From Aculops lycopersici (taxonomy: Eukaryota; Arthropoda; Arachnida; Trombidiformes; Eriophyidae): a stretch of DNA of 64,000 nt. The position numbers and the translations under genes were made by a program. Shown here piece by piece: positions 1 through 10,874 of this stretch. The notes beneath the pieces were generated by a model that was not told the origin of the DNA, ran no database searches, and was given only the letters and a program-made list of their open reading frames with translations. The stretch spans positions 4,644,636-4,708,635 of the forward strand of contig WNKI01000002.1 in assembly GCA_015350385.1 (NCBI GenBank). The letters are read 5' to 3'. Position 1 is the stretch's first letter. Each line of letters starts with the position of its first letter.

Positions 1-10
1 TAACAACAGA

Positions 11-46
<36 letters not shown>

Positions 47-3000
47 GTCGCTAGAGACACCAGCTTCTGTTAAGACGGCTGACTGGCTGGCAAGCTAGCG
101 GCGCTCAATCTACGTGAAATCTAGAGCAGCACGAGTCGAGTGAGGAGACAAGCGAATTGCCATCGTCGCTTTTTTAAATATATCTGCTACCGCTACTGTT
201 CTAGCCAGCCACTGCAGCCGTCGTCACCACCGCAAGTTTTGAGCCGCTGCCGGAAGTGCGAGGCGGTGCACAGTGGAAAATTTAAATTTACCGCCCGGCC
301 CTCCGTTTGTCGGCCGACCGGCTGGCTGGCTGCCTCGCGTTTTATTGCAATTTTTCTCACTTTTCAGCGAGACCACGACGATCACGATGACGATATCATG
401 TTTGTCGTTTCCTCCGCTAGACTCGTTTGACTTGCAGCTTTTTGAGGGAAGCCGCAAATTTACTAGCTCCCACATTAAATTCACTCACCGTTTCCCTCCT
501 GCCTGCCTGCCTGCTCGCCTCATATTAACTCGCATATCATCGTTCTCCCCGTTCGACTTGTTATCCGTTTGCTCCCCCTTGGCCAACTGCATAACTCGCC
601 ACTGCCCGGCGAGGCCTTGTGCGAGCCGTAGTAGTTTTGGACCCACTTCAATTGTCCAGTTGTTTGCTCGGCTATTCCTGCAGACAAACAGAATCTCCGT
701 TCTCTCGAGAGCAACACTCTGCAGTTACTGCAACTAAAATGAACCAAAACCTAACAAACAATGCGAACGCAAACTCTGTCGACGACGACAACGACAGCAG
801 CAGCAACAACAACCACTACAACAACTAGGAGGACGATGGCGAACGAGTCGCGGGCAATTTGCATGACCGCCGTTCGATTACTTTAGTGCTCGGGAGGCTT
901 GATTTTGCATTGTAACTGCGCTTTGGAGTTGAATCTAAGCTCCAGTTTCAACGCTTTACTAGCCCAACTTTAGCAATTGAAGCTAACAAACTAAGGAACA
1001 AACTGCAACCTGCTAATGGTCAGATAGTTTTACTAAAATCAACGGCGCCGCTCGTCGATTTGAACCCCCAGCCGACTTCCACCACTTGATTAAACCGCAC
1101 TGCGCAACGCAATGCTCCGGCCATTTGTCTTTGCATTCAACGAGGAGTCAGATCGACGTCCTCTTGGTGGCCGCCTCTGGCTGGCGCCGAGATAAAATCG
1201 CTAATTGCACTCGACGACAGCCACCAGGACGACTGTTCCAGCATCTAACTCGCAATTACAGCCCTCCGTGGGCTTGACAAACTCGCCCGTCTGGCAGCAA
1301 GCGGTCGTCTAAGATTCTGCCTGTCTGCTCGACTGCCTACGCCTCTATTTGTGTCTCGCTTACCAAAGTTTAGATGAAAAACTCAAATGGTCAGCGATTC
1401 CGGGATTGGGAATGAGCTTAAAATAGTAGCGAATGCCATTGAGCTAAAGGGGAAGGCATCTAGCGACATCCGGTTTGTAATGTCGTTGTGTGTGTATGCT
1501 TGTGTGTGTGCGTGCGGCCCTGGCCGAGTTTTCATGTTTTTAGCCGGTCAGACAGAAGGCGGGCGAGCGAGCAACGAATGCGTCGCTCACATTGATTTTT
1601 GTGCATAAGCCAGCGGCGGCGGCAGCAATGGCGAGTTTTTACACTTGAGCGGATCGTTTTGTTGCGAGTTTTGCGCCAAGCAAGCTTGCCACAAGTATTA
1701 GACTTAGATATTAGCACCGCCGTTGACTACAACTGACCGCGCCGAATCAAACCCAACCAAACCACAACAAAAAGAGGCGACGAATATAACTGACCGCTCA
1801 GTGGGCCGGCCGGCCAGCCAACCGACCGGCTCATTGGGGTCAGGGTGAGGCCGTGTCGGCGATGTGTTGTCGTCATGTTGCCTCCTACCCTCCCCAAGCT
1901 GAGCAGTTACTTTGGCAGTTAGCTCGCCAACTGACCCACCGGCCGATTTGGTGCCTGATGGGCGCAATTGGATCCAGATTGGATGGTCTCCGTGTGCTCC
2001 GAATCAATTTGGCACTCGGGAGCTCGAGAGCCGGCAAGCTCGCTTGCCCTTTATTCGGCGGTTGCGAGCGCAGATCAGATGATCGTCGCAACAACTCATC
2101 CTCCCCCCTTCTCCCGTTCGCTTTGCTCTGTTTCAGAGTTTTGTCCGCTTGCTCGTGCTAAATAAATGTGGCCAAAAGTGAAACGACGACGCAAGCGAGA
2201 GAAACTTCGAGTGGCCAACAAGCGGAAAAATAATTGCTATGGCAACTCGCTCCTATGGGCCAGACCAGAAGGGACCGGTCTTTGTGCCAACTGGCCAACT
2301 AACGGGCAATGATAAGGACAAAGTCCGAAGGCTCGCCGATTCTCTGGTGCCGGAAGTGGCTTGTGCCTCTTCGTTGGCTCGCTTGGTGCCACACGTCAGG
2401 CCGCGGCCACTTGGCCGGCCGGCTTGTCGACTTGCTCGCACTTGGCGGCTGGCCAGTTAGTTGCGAGTTTAGTACTAAGCTAGAATAAAGTGAGACTCGC
2501 AGTAGTTGTAGTGGAGTGGGGCCACGCAAATTGTCACCTGCGCGTCTCCGGCTTGCAAGATCGACTGCTCCACTTTTACCTCAACCTCAACCTCCACCTC
2601 CACCTCTCTCTCTTTCTCTCTCCCCTCACTCTTGTTGTTGTTGCTGCTGCCGCTCCATCTTGCCGGCGTGATTTGCCACGTCGCTCAATGCAACAGCCAC
2701 GGCCGCAGCCTCTGACTCGTTGACGGACGATTAGGCGCCCAGTTGACCAGCGACCCGATTGATACAATAACACGCGACGAGAGCGAGAGTCGGCTAACCA
2801 ACCGACTGGCCACTCGGTAGGCGCGATTTGTCGCCCGAGGCGCAGAGGAAATTGTCGATCTGTTCGATGGATGACAGCTAACACCGCCACTGCAATGAGA
2901 GAAGAAGAGAGCAACTTGCTGGATTGCTCTGAACTTGGCGCCGAGCGACTCTGACCAACTCCAAGTCGCGCCACAGTCCACCGGGCCCACTGATTAATGC

Positions 3001-5148
3001 CGCGGCCGGCGAGATCAGCTAGTGGTGTGCATATATTAAGCCGCTACAAAGACCACGCCAGCCACCTCAACTGTTCATTGGGTTAGATAGCTCTAGTTGG
3101 CTGGCCAACCAGTCAATAGGTGGGAATCAATTGGCCGCGCTTCAACTTGGGGGTGGTTCTATGGAGTGTGGCCCAAGGACTGCCGAGGGCAAGTTGCCAA
3201 GCTGCCCGAGTGGCGCAACATCTTAGAGTTCTTCGGCCAGCTCATAGAGAGACGCGGGATCACTGAACTGCTTAGTCTGGTCCAGTTGGTTTAGTTTAGT
3301 TTGGTCCCAACTGCTATAATCAGCAGCCAAACCTTCGGTCGGAGTCTCGGTCACCGGAAGTGACCTTAGTACGGAGCCGACAATTGGGACTGTCGCTTCT
3401 CTGGTTCTGTGCGCACTGGAAATCCGTTTATTCGGCACAAATTATCAACGACTCACTCGAGTCATCATCTTGCACTGCAATTTTTGTCGTGTGCTCTTGT
3501 CTCCAATTGTAACTGCAATTGCGACTAGCTCCCCTCCAACCGAAAGATACGCAGCGAGAAAAAGGAAGTCAAATGGACGGCACAATAGAATAAAAGCGCG
3601 TTGGAGTCCACTGTTGTCCAGTTTATGTGCAGTGTACACACGAGTCCAAGACGAACGGTGGACGAGCAAGCAAGCGAGCGATTGTATCTAGATGAAGCGT
3701 ATCAAAACACATAGCATTCGAGGCTGCACAGAGGGCAACATTAAGAGACTGGATTTGCTCTTTGTGATCTCATATTAGTCGCCGCTTATGCTGCTACTGC
3801 TGCTGCTGGAAAAGTCATGGCGTTTAGTTGTCTTGTTGTGATGCTACTCGTCGTTGTCATTTGCCGCTCGCCAACTGCAAAGTAAACCAAAGGGAAGCAA
3901 AAAACTCGACTGATCCCAAAAGAGACACCCACACAGAAGAATCGTCGTGGTGGTCGCAGCGGATGCCGAGCTTTGTGCGCCAACTTGCCAAGCAAAGGAT
4001 CAAATTGATGGTGCAGCCTCAAGGGCCAATTCGGTCGCGAGTTGGCAGCTTGAGTCGGGTTCAAGTCGACGAAGACGATGCCGACTCTTTCGGTTTTCTT
4101 GGAAACTCGTTCTCGGAGGAAAGACTAAGGCGGCGAGCGAGAAAACTTTTGCATCCAAAACTTTTCGTATTTCGATCTCTGGAATCCAAAACCAACTCTA
4201 AGCGACAACCTACGCTAACAACTCGCGCTAGACTCAAATCCTTTGGGACCACCAATTAGAGTTTTCAGTTGCGAGCGCAAAGAATGAAACTCAAGCGCGA
4301 GTCAGACAAAATTTCACCGAAACCAACTTGGAGATTTCGGTTCTAGTCGAGACTTTACTGCCCCATAGTAAGCGAAAGCTGGTGGCAAAAAGAGCATCGG
4401 CATCCGTGGCATCAGTAGCAAAAGGGGGCAGAGGGAAAAAGATGGCGCCATGGTCTTGGTTTGCGGCAGTTCAATGTTCAGAGCTAAAGAGGAAGGAGGA
4501 AAGAGAATGAGAGAAAAGTAACAGTAGCATTAGAGCGGAAGTATCGATGGCCACTTGGAATTCAATACAATGGGCAAATATAATTTTCCCCTCAAAGAAC
4601 TTTGAATGTTCGAGGCGACGACAACAATAGCAACGTCGTCGAGGTCCACGTCGAGTTGCTAGTGAGAATCGAGCGATAGACTAAGCAAACAGAGAGTTTT
4701 GTTACTCGGTCAGTAGATTTATACATTTGGCTAGCTAAACGTTTTACTCAATCGTTTTCCTCGCTGAAAACTCGGAGAAAATTCGAGTTGTTTTTCGAAC
4801 TCAAATTACAACTCGAGTTGTCTCTTCGTTTCGCTCTCTTTCTCTTTGTTATGGGAGAGTGTTTGTTGCATGCTAGACAAAGATGAGCCGGCTATTCAAT
4901 AAACTAGTCGCGCGGCGCGAGCAAACAAGTGGCCGCTTAATTGATTTGGCAGTTGGCGCAAAAACCAACAAACCTCAAGGTTGGTCCCATTTGATTGCTT
5001 CTCTTTCTCCTTCCGCTCTTTGTGTTATGTTAGCAAAGTGCATCGCTAAACATTGAAATGGAGCTCAGTTTGCCTCTAGCTAAACGCTTTCTCTCTCCAC
5101 CAAAATCTAATCTCCCATTGATTTCCGCAATCAAATCATTATACTTAC
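1..5148. other. Non-coding DNA, probably KCNH intron 1
   Basis: No open frame here resembles a known protein. The reading frames present are short, overlap on both strands and are compositionally biased. The stretch lies immediately 3' of the splice donor of the KCNH exon at 5149-5227, so it is most simply the first intron of that gene, which would then be over 5.1 kb long. I looked for the next channel exon (PAS domain) on the minus strand and did not find it. Words such as GGCAAGCTAGC (89-99) and CCGGAAGT (250-257, 2350-2357, 3354-3361) recur. The role as an intron is inferred. Confidence 0.5.
16..42. repeat. GA dinucleotide microsatellite
   Basis: An almost pure (GA)n run at the left edge of the window. 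Confidence 0.9.
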
Positions 5149-5227
5149 GCAACGCATTGTATTTTCTGATGATAATTTCCAAGAAGGTGTTCTGCGGAGC
5201 CACCAGTCCGCGCCGATTGGTCGGCAT
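5149..5227 (-). CDS. KCNH: First coding exon of an ERG-type KCNH voltage-gated potassium channel (partial gene)
   Basis: The ATG at 5227 opens a 26-codon frame containing VAPQNTFLEIIIRKY. This is the N-terminal cap of ERG channels (human KCNH2 and fly seizure have VAPQNTFLDTIIRKF). The cap precedes the PAS domain and controls slow deactivation. The frame meets a donor C|GTAAGTAT at 5149/5148, one nucleotide into codon 27. Human KCNH2 exon 1 ends one nucleotide into codon 26. Allowing for one extra residue near this N terminus (MPTNRRG against MPVRRG), intron position and phase are identical. All other exons (PAS, six membrane segments, pore, cyclic-nucleotide-binding homology domain) must lie further left, beyond or near the window edge. 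The exon is short, but the motif together with the conserved intron makes the call strong. Confidence 0.85.
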
Positions 5228-7561
5228 ATTGGCGGAGGCTCAGGCCTTAGGCGGCTCTCGAGCTCTTGATTCGGTTGTTGCTTGCGACTCTTGGTGTTAA
5301 TTTCAACGATGATCTTTGTTCCTGTTTCTGTTTTGACTTGCTTTTCGTCTTGACCGTCGGCGTTGGCGTTTTGTGACCAATTTTTGCCCCTCGAGTTTCT
5401 TTAAGAGATTTACCAATTGATTAAAGGCAGTCAACTTGTTGGTTTTACTATTGATGTTGTTTTTATTTGTTATATCACTGTGCCAGTTCATTGACTTGAA
5501 AGTTGCGTCTAATTATTTTTTCTTTCAAAAGGAAACTTGTGGATTCAATTGTGGTTGTATTGCAAACAAAAACATTGATTTAACACGTAAAGGTGCTGAC
5601 CAGACAACAAGTAAGCAATCAATTGAGTAGTGAGCAGCTAGACCGCTAGGCGCCAGCTGGAGGCTTGTGGCTACCGCGGTGGCCGCTTTCCATCGCATGG
5701 GAGCACAACATGAGGTACAATTTTTTCTATTTTCTTTCCTTGTGTCTTCATTCACTCGCTTGCACTAACTCAACGAAAGACGAAGAGAAGAGGATCTGGT
5801 GTCTAATAATTGAGTTGAAGCAAGAGAGAGAGAGAGTTTGCCGGCTGCAACTGCTGCTACTACTCAAAATTCTCTACACCTCATTTCAACTCTCTCTCTT
5901 TCTCCCCTTTCCTTTCCCTTCCCTTCTCTTCTCTCTATCTTTTCCAGTTTCTTGCGGCCGGCGAGTTTATCTTCGTTTTTGAGACTGTTGCTCTTGCTGC
6001 TCTTGTCGCCTATCGACTTGCTTGCAGATTGGCGCCGCTCGCGCGGCCACGACGACGATGAAGATGAAGATGATGAAATGGATCTCGCTCTCCCGGCCGC
6101 CGGCTCCTAGTGGCGCTCTCGCTTCTGTTGCTGCTACTACTTCTGTCGCGAGTGGGCCACTTGACGCGCTACTAGTGAGTCGGCCAATCAGATAGCAAGC
6201 TAGCTATGCGTTTGTTGGGCGGGCAGGCAGTCGAGCAGATAAACAGACTGACTGGCGTCGCTATGCGCACCTCTAGCGACTCGCCAGTTGTGCGCATTGG
6301 TTTGTTGTCGGCTTTAGCGGCGCGGCGGCTGCGTCTCGGCAAACGCTATACTCTGATGGACAACTAACCAGCCGGCGAGTGCAAGCGAGAGTTAGTCTAG
6401 TTCTCAACGGAAGCAGTAATGGCACTTCCACTATGCAAAGTCTGAGGCAACGAGCCGCCCGAAAGTTTCCGTGTCGCCGTATCACTGTCGGCTAGTGATG
6501 CAACTCACCGCAAGCGGCGAGTACATGACGCTCTCCTCTTGTATCCATTGCACTCCCCTCTAGTGGCTTCCGTGTGTGCTACGCAAACCCAGCTAGCAAT
6601 AGCTTCGAAGAGGAACTTGCATGCGGAACCCGCCATCAGATACAATTGCCCAGAGGAGGCCTATGGAAGCAACTAAGTGTCGCTAAATAGCTAGCTGGCT
6701 GGCTGGTTATAAATCCAACAGAAGCAGTGATGAGAATATTGTGTTTCCTCACTTTCTTCGTTCCCTGTTCATTACAAACTGCCCGAGAAGACTATGAAGA
6801 TGAGCTAAGTTAAAGGGGGCGGCCATTGCGGCGAGATGGAAGTGGCAAGACCTCAAGCTATCACTGGCTTGCCGTTGAGTCGAGCTTTGCGTTGCGCCAA
6901 CTTCTGCTGCTACCGATACCACAGCACTCATCGTGCCTTTTCCCATATAAGTACACCACTTGAAGCCATCGAGAGGCTGTTGTTGTCGACTACGACGACG
7001 ACGAAGACGACATTATCGTCGTTGTCGTTCAGTGTTGCCATCGCGGTAGCTGCAATGGTGCGAAGGCGACAACAACGACACTGGTGCTCGCATTCTGAGT
7101 TTGCAATGAAAGTTCATGAACTGCAAATGAGAGATGGGGGAAGCGGATAGGAAGGAACTTGAGATAAGCTCATTTCATTTAGAATGTGCCAGTTGATTGA
7201 ATAATTCTCGAGACTAGTTCGAGTAGTGCAACTTATTGGTCGATCTAACATTGACTCGTTCACGGATGGGCAATTAGATGGTTCTTTTCCTATGACAGAC
7301 GATTTTTGGACAAAAGCATGAGCTTCTATGGGCCTTTGAGGTTACAAACGGATAGGTGAACTAAAAATAACTGTTCCTCCACCACCTGTTGTGGTAGATC
7401 CATATCGCAGCTTGGCAACAAGCTCCACTGCTACTGAGACCGAATACTTTATTTTCTCACTCAAGAAAAACTTGCTATTCGCACCAAGTAATATGAATAA
7501 TACTAATCAACTTGGATTAGTAGATTCTATTGACAGGACTCCTAAAAGAATTTAAATTATA
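5228..7561. other. Intergenic region upstream of KCNH
   Basis: This stretch lies between the divergently transcribed KCNH exon and the secreted orphan at 7562. It probably holds the 5' UTR and promoter of KCNH. It contains CT/GA-rich tracts (about 5826-5940) but no convincing coding frame on either strand and no identifiable RNA gene. Confidence 0.5.
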
Positions 7562-8653
7562 ATGGCGTCGATCAAGGTGATTGTGACACTGTGCTTGTTA
7601 GCATTTGCCGTGTCCAATGGCGAGTCAAGACTGGATAGGACAGCTCGATTTGCTTACGAGAAGCTTATGAACGAGATTGAGTCTAAGGGCGAGTGGTGGA
7701 CTGTGGCCGTTTCCTATGGTCTCGCCGAGGGTCTCCTAGTTGAATGTGGAAAACTGTCAGAGGATCCGGACGAGTTTGCCGGCAATTTGGGTAAAGAGGA
7801 GTCTTCCATTTATAAATGTGCTTTGGAGCAATTCGAGAAGAAGGGCAGGGGATTAATTACAATGTTTAAGCAGTCCGACGACGAGTACAGGAAGACACTA
7901 GACGACAAGAAGCTTTTGGAAAAGGTCAAGGATAGGTTTATGAACAACAAGGGAGAGAAGGAACTTGCCGCTATGATCACCAAGGTAACTGGTGCTTGCA
8001 AAACCTACGTCGACAACCTATCGGGTTACTTTGAGCGCTTCGGCGACCAGAGCATGCCATTCTTAAGCGACGAGAAGTATTACAAATCCTTGACTGCATT
8101 CAATGGTTGCCAAATTCTTCTCGACAAGGGAGTTAAAAAGGAGGCTGTGATCAACATTACCAAGATTGCTAAGGCAAGATGTGAGGGTAAGCCGGATCCG
8201 GAGTATAAACCGATGAAGGAGAAGGAGAAAGAGAAACAGGTGGAAAAGGGGCCCGCGGAGAAGGTAGCGGCCAAGTCTATTCCAAAAGAGGAGGAGCCTC
8301 CTCTTTTGGAGGAATTGGTCAGGAAGGATGAGGTGAAGGGTAACGAGAGTAAGAAGGAGGTTGAGATTGAGAAGAAATCAAAAAACTTCGAGGACTATTT
8401 CAAAAAAATATTCAGTAAACATAAGAAGAATGGTTCAAAAAAGAACTCGAAAGATGATACCGATGAATTTGAACCAGAACCAGTAAATAAGCTAACCATG
8501 CAAACGAGATCGCCAATCAAAAAGACCCAACGAGACCCGGAGCCAGAGCCAGAGTCAGAGGTGGTTGAGATTAATGATGCTCCAGTTAAGAGGAGAGTTA
8601 GGGCTGATGTCCGGAGCTTGATCAAGCAGAAGAGAGCACAGGGTCTTCGTTAA
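7562..8653 (+). CDS. Secreted orphan protein with Lys/Glu-rich C-terminal half (363 aa)
   Basis: I do not recognise this family. Residues 1 to about 20 (MASIKVIVTLCLLAFAVSNG) form a typical signal peptide. A helical, charged region of about 190 residues with five cysteines (LVECGK, YKCALE, GACKTY, NGCQIL, KARCEG) follows. From about residue 215 to the end the protein is a low-complexity Lys/Glu-rich tail with Pro-Glu repeats (DPEPEPESE) and basic patches near the C terminus. The layout suggests a folded, perhaps disulphide-bonded N-terminal domain with a disordered tail. It is a single exon, and an AATAAA signal lies 50 bp after the stop. It belongs to a scattered set of lineage-specific secreted proteins in this window (see 20207, 48763 and 49595), but I see no clear sequence similarity among them. 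Salivary, cuticular or haemolymph roles are all possible; none is shown. Confidence 0.85.
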   Translation: MASIKVIVTLCLLAFAVSNGESRLDRTARFAYEKLMNEIESKGEWWTVAVSYGLAEGLLVECGKLSEDPDEFAGNLGKEESSIYKCALEQFEKKGRGLITMFKQSDDEYRKTLDDKKLLEKVKDRFMNNKGEKELAAMITKVTGACKTYVDNLSGYFERFGDQSMPFLSDEKYYKSLTAFNGCQILLDKGVKKEAVINITKIAKARCEGKPDPEYKPMKEKEKEKQVEKGPAEKVAAKSIPKEEEPPLLEELVRKDEVKGNESKKEVEIEKKSKNFEDYFKKIFSKHKKNGSKKNSKDDTDEFEPEPVNKLTMQTRSPIKKTQRDPEPEPESEVVEINDAPVKRRVRADVRSLIKQKRAQGLR

Positions 8654-8703
8654 ACATTTTTGATTTGGTAATTGTACAATTATATGACTGGAAAGGTTAA
8701 GTA

Positions 8704-8709
8704 AATAAA
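8704..8709 (+). promoter_or_regulatory. Polyadenylation signal AATAAA
   Basis: A canonical AATAAA lies about 50 bp after the stop codon of the secreted orphan ending at 8653. Confidence 0.6.
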
Positions 8710-9000
8710 GCTCCCGGTTACTTTGCATTGAGCTTGAAAATCTGATACTAAAAGACCCTCAACAAAAAGTATCAATCCCATCAAAATTCCCTGATTGCCA
8801 CTGGTGAAAAATTGCTCAATTACTGTTCTAATATGCCCTGATTCTAATTTAACGATGTGCACTAATTTATGCAATGTTGCATTAGCACAACAGTTGCGCC
8901 CATATATCGGCTGCCTCCTCCGGACCCCAATGTTTTTAATTTTGAGGTCCTCAACCAGAAGAATGTTTGTTGTATATTTGGACATAATATAGATATAAAG

Positions 9001-10731
9001 ATGGGTAAAAATAATCATGATGATTCCAAGAGGAAGAGCCAACAAAACTCACAGAATACTAATCAGCCTGCCAATAATTTGTCGGGCGCCAGAACAATTA
9101 ATCACGTTCCGGTTGCCACCAATATGTTCTCGATGAAACTCTTTGATCCCGAAAAGGATTTGCCTATTGTCTATGCTCCCGAGTACAATTTCGCCTTAGT
9201 TGGATTAGAATTGGTCCACCAATTCGACACCCAGAAATACGCCAAGTTAGCAGAATACCTCAATGACCTATTCCAAGATACCGCTTATGTCCACCCAACC
9301 AACCACGATGAGCTAGACCAAGAGTTGCCCGACGGATCACGTGCTCGGCGAATCAGGTTCATGCGACCCAATAGAGCAGCTAGCTTATTTGAGCTGACCC
9401 ATCATCATTCGAGTCATTATCTAGATTTATTAGTAAGCGACAAATCAGTTATAGCCAAGATAGTGGAAGTTTGGGCATTGAATCTGGTGCCCATGTTCAT
9501 GATCCAAAGTCGTTTGGTAAACTCGCACAAATTTCAGGTATCAGGCACAATATTTGCATCCCTCTTGGCTCTTCAGCATGGATGGAGTATCAATTTGGGT
9601 GGTGGCTTCCACGGAGCTAGCACGGGAATGGGCGAGAACTTTTGTTTATTTTCGGACGTATTCCTCGCGATGAGATACATTTGGCGCCGGCATCCAATGC
9701 AAAAATTCATGATTATCGATTTGGATGCTCATCAGGCTGTTGGGCTAGAGCGAGACTTCGCCGAGATGCAAGATCAGAAGAAGCGGAAGCAAATTTTTAT
9801 GGTCGACATATTCAATGCAACAATACAACCACCTGATTCTCATGCTGATGCCGGAATCGACCTCAAGGTCGAGTTGAGTCGATACACTGGCGACGCAACT
9901 TATATCTCAAAACTAGAAGAAACCCTTAAGAGTGCTTTCAGCAATTTCAAGCCAACCTTAGTGATTTATATCGCCGGTCAAGATTGTCTCAAAGATGACC
10001 AATTAGGTTTGCTTAGTCTTAGCGACGAAGGACTTAGGCGAAGAGACGAGCTGGTGTTCTCCCATGCTGTTGAACGCCACAAGTGTCCCATTGTCATGTT
10101 GCTAGGTGGCGGCTACTCCGCTCATGGTGTCGGAATTCAAGCGGAATCAATCAAAAACCTTTTCAACAAGAACTTAATTTGGGGTGGCCATCGCTCGGGA
10201 TCTCGAACTCTATCTCGTCCCCGAAGAAGATCAACGGATACTGTCACACACGATAAGCCAAAGCATGCGAAAAAGGGTTCACATCGAAGCTCATCAAATC
10301 ACAAGCATCATCACGCCAATAAATCTCACACAGCCCATGCAACTGTTCAGCCAGGTACAACTGGACAAACGGAAGCAGCGGTAGCACGGGCGCCTGTAGA
10401 ACAGGTGCAAGTTCCAGTTCAAGTACAGGTGCCAGTTTACATACCCATACCTGTGCCAGTGCAAAAGGTAGTAGCAACTGACCAAGCTCAAGCGCAACAA
10501 ATTCCCCAGCCAACTCATCGTCAAGTAAGAGTGCCAGTTACGAATGTCGACAAGGATACAATGGCTCAACCTCAGCCGTCCATGATAGTAGCTAGATCGA
10601 GCACCCAATCTGAAGCACCGAGGACAACTGTTGCACAGACGAAACCACAGCCAAACGCAAAGGCGGATCCTAAGGTAGACACAGACTTTCTCAAGCGACT
10701 AAAGGACGAATACAAAGATGGAGAAACTTGA
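9001..10731 (+). CDS. HDAC11: HDAC11-like protein with an altered catalytic His pair and a long disordered tail
   Basis: Class IV histone deacetylase fold. Residues about 58-390 follow HDAC11: DLPIVYAPEYNFALVGLE at the start, GGGFH near 200, IIDLDAHQ at 238-245, YIAGQD at 323-328 and LGGGYS at 368-373. The zinc ligands (Asp242, His244, Asp328) and the catalytic Tyr372 are kept. The second His of the family's His-His pair is Gly here (GGGFHG, codon 9613-9615), so deacylase activity is doubtful. HDAC11 enzymes remove long-chain acyl groups from lysine. The tail (about 390-576) is basic, His-rich and then Val-Pro-Gln-rich (VQVPVQVQVPVYIPIPVPV), and is absent from typical HDAC11 of about 350 aa. 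I chose the ATG at 9001 (AAGATGG context); an in-frame ATG at 8869 would add 44 unconserved residues. Single exon; it converges on the gene ending at 10875. Confidence 0.9.
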   Translation: MGKNNHDDSKRKSQQNSQNTNQPANNLSGARTINHVPVATNMFSMKLFDPEKDLPIVYAPEYNFALVGLELVHQFDTQKYAKLAEYLNDLFQDTAYVHPTNHDELDQELPDGSRARRIRFMRPNRAASLFELTHHHSSHYLDLLVSDKSVIAKIVEVWALNLVPMFMIQSRLVNSHKFQVSGTIFASLLALQHGWSINLGGGFHGASTGMGENFCLFSDVFLAMRYIWRRHPMQKFMIIDLDAHQAVGLERDFAEMQDQKKRKQIFMVDIFNATIQPPDSHADAGIDLKVELSRYTGDATYISKLEETLKSAFSNFKPTLVIYIAGQDCLKDDQLGLLSLSDEGLRRRDELVFSHAVERHKCPIVMLLGGGYSAHGVGIQAESIKNLFNKNLIWGGHRSGSRTLSRPRRRSTDTVTHDKPKHAKKGSHRSSSNHKHHHANKSHTAHATVQPGTTGQTEAAVARAPVEQVQVPVQVQVPVYIPIPVPVQKVVATDQAQAQQIPQPTHRQVRVPVTNVDKDTMAQPQPSMIVARSSTQSEAPRTTVAQTKPQPNAKADPKVDTDFLKRLKDEYKDGET

Positions 10732-10874
10732 CCAAGTTTTTTTTGGTTTAATTTCCTTCGATCAAGACTAAAATTCATCAGCCAAATGTTATTCAGAGGA
10801 AACAAAATCAACTATCAGCTAAATAGTAAACTTCAATGCTTTAATAATAATGACAACAAATCTCATCCTTACAA

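Noticed and set aside
8869..9000. Upstream in-frame ATG for the HDAC11-like gene
   Set aside because: The 44 added residues match nothing in the family, the start context is weak, and the ATG at 9001 has a strong context.
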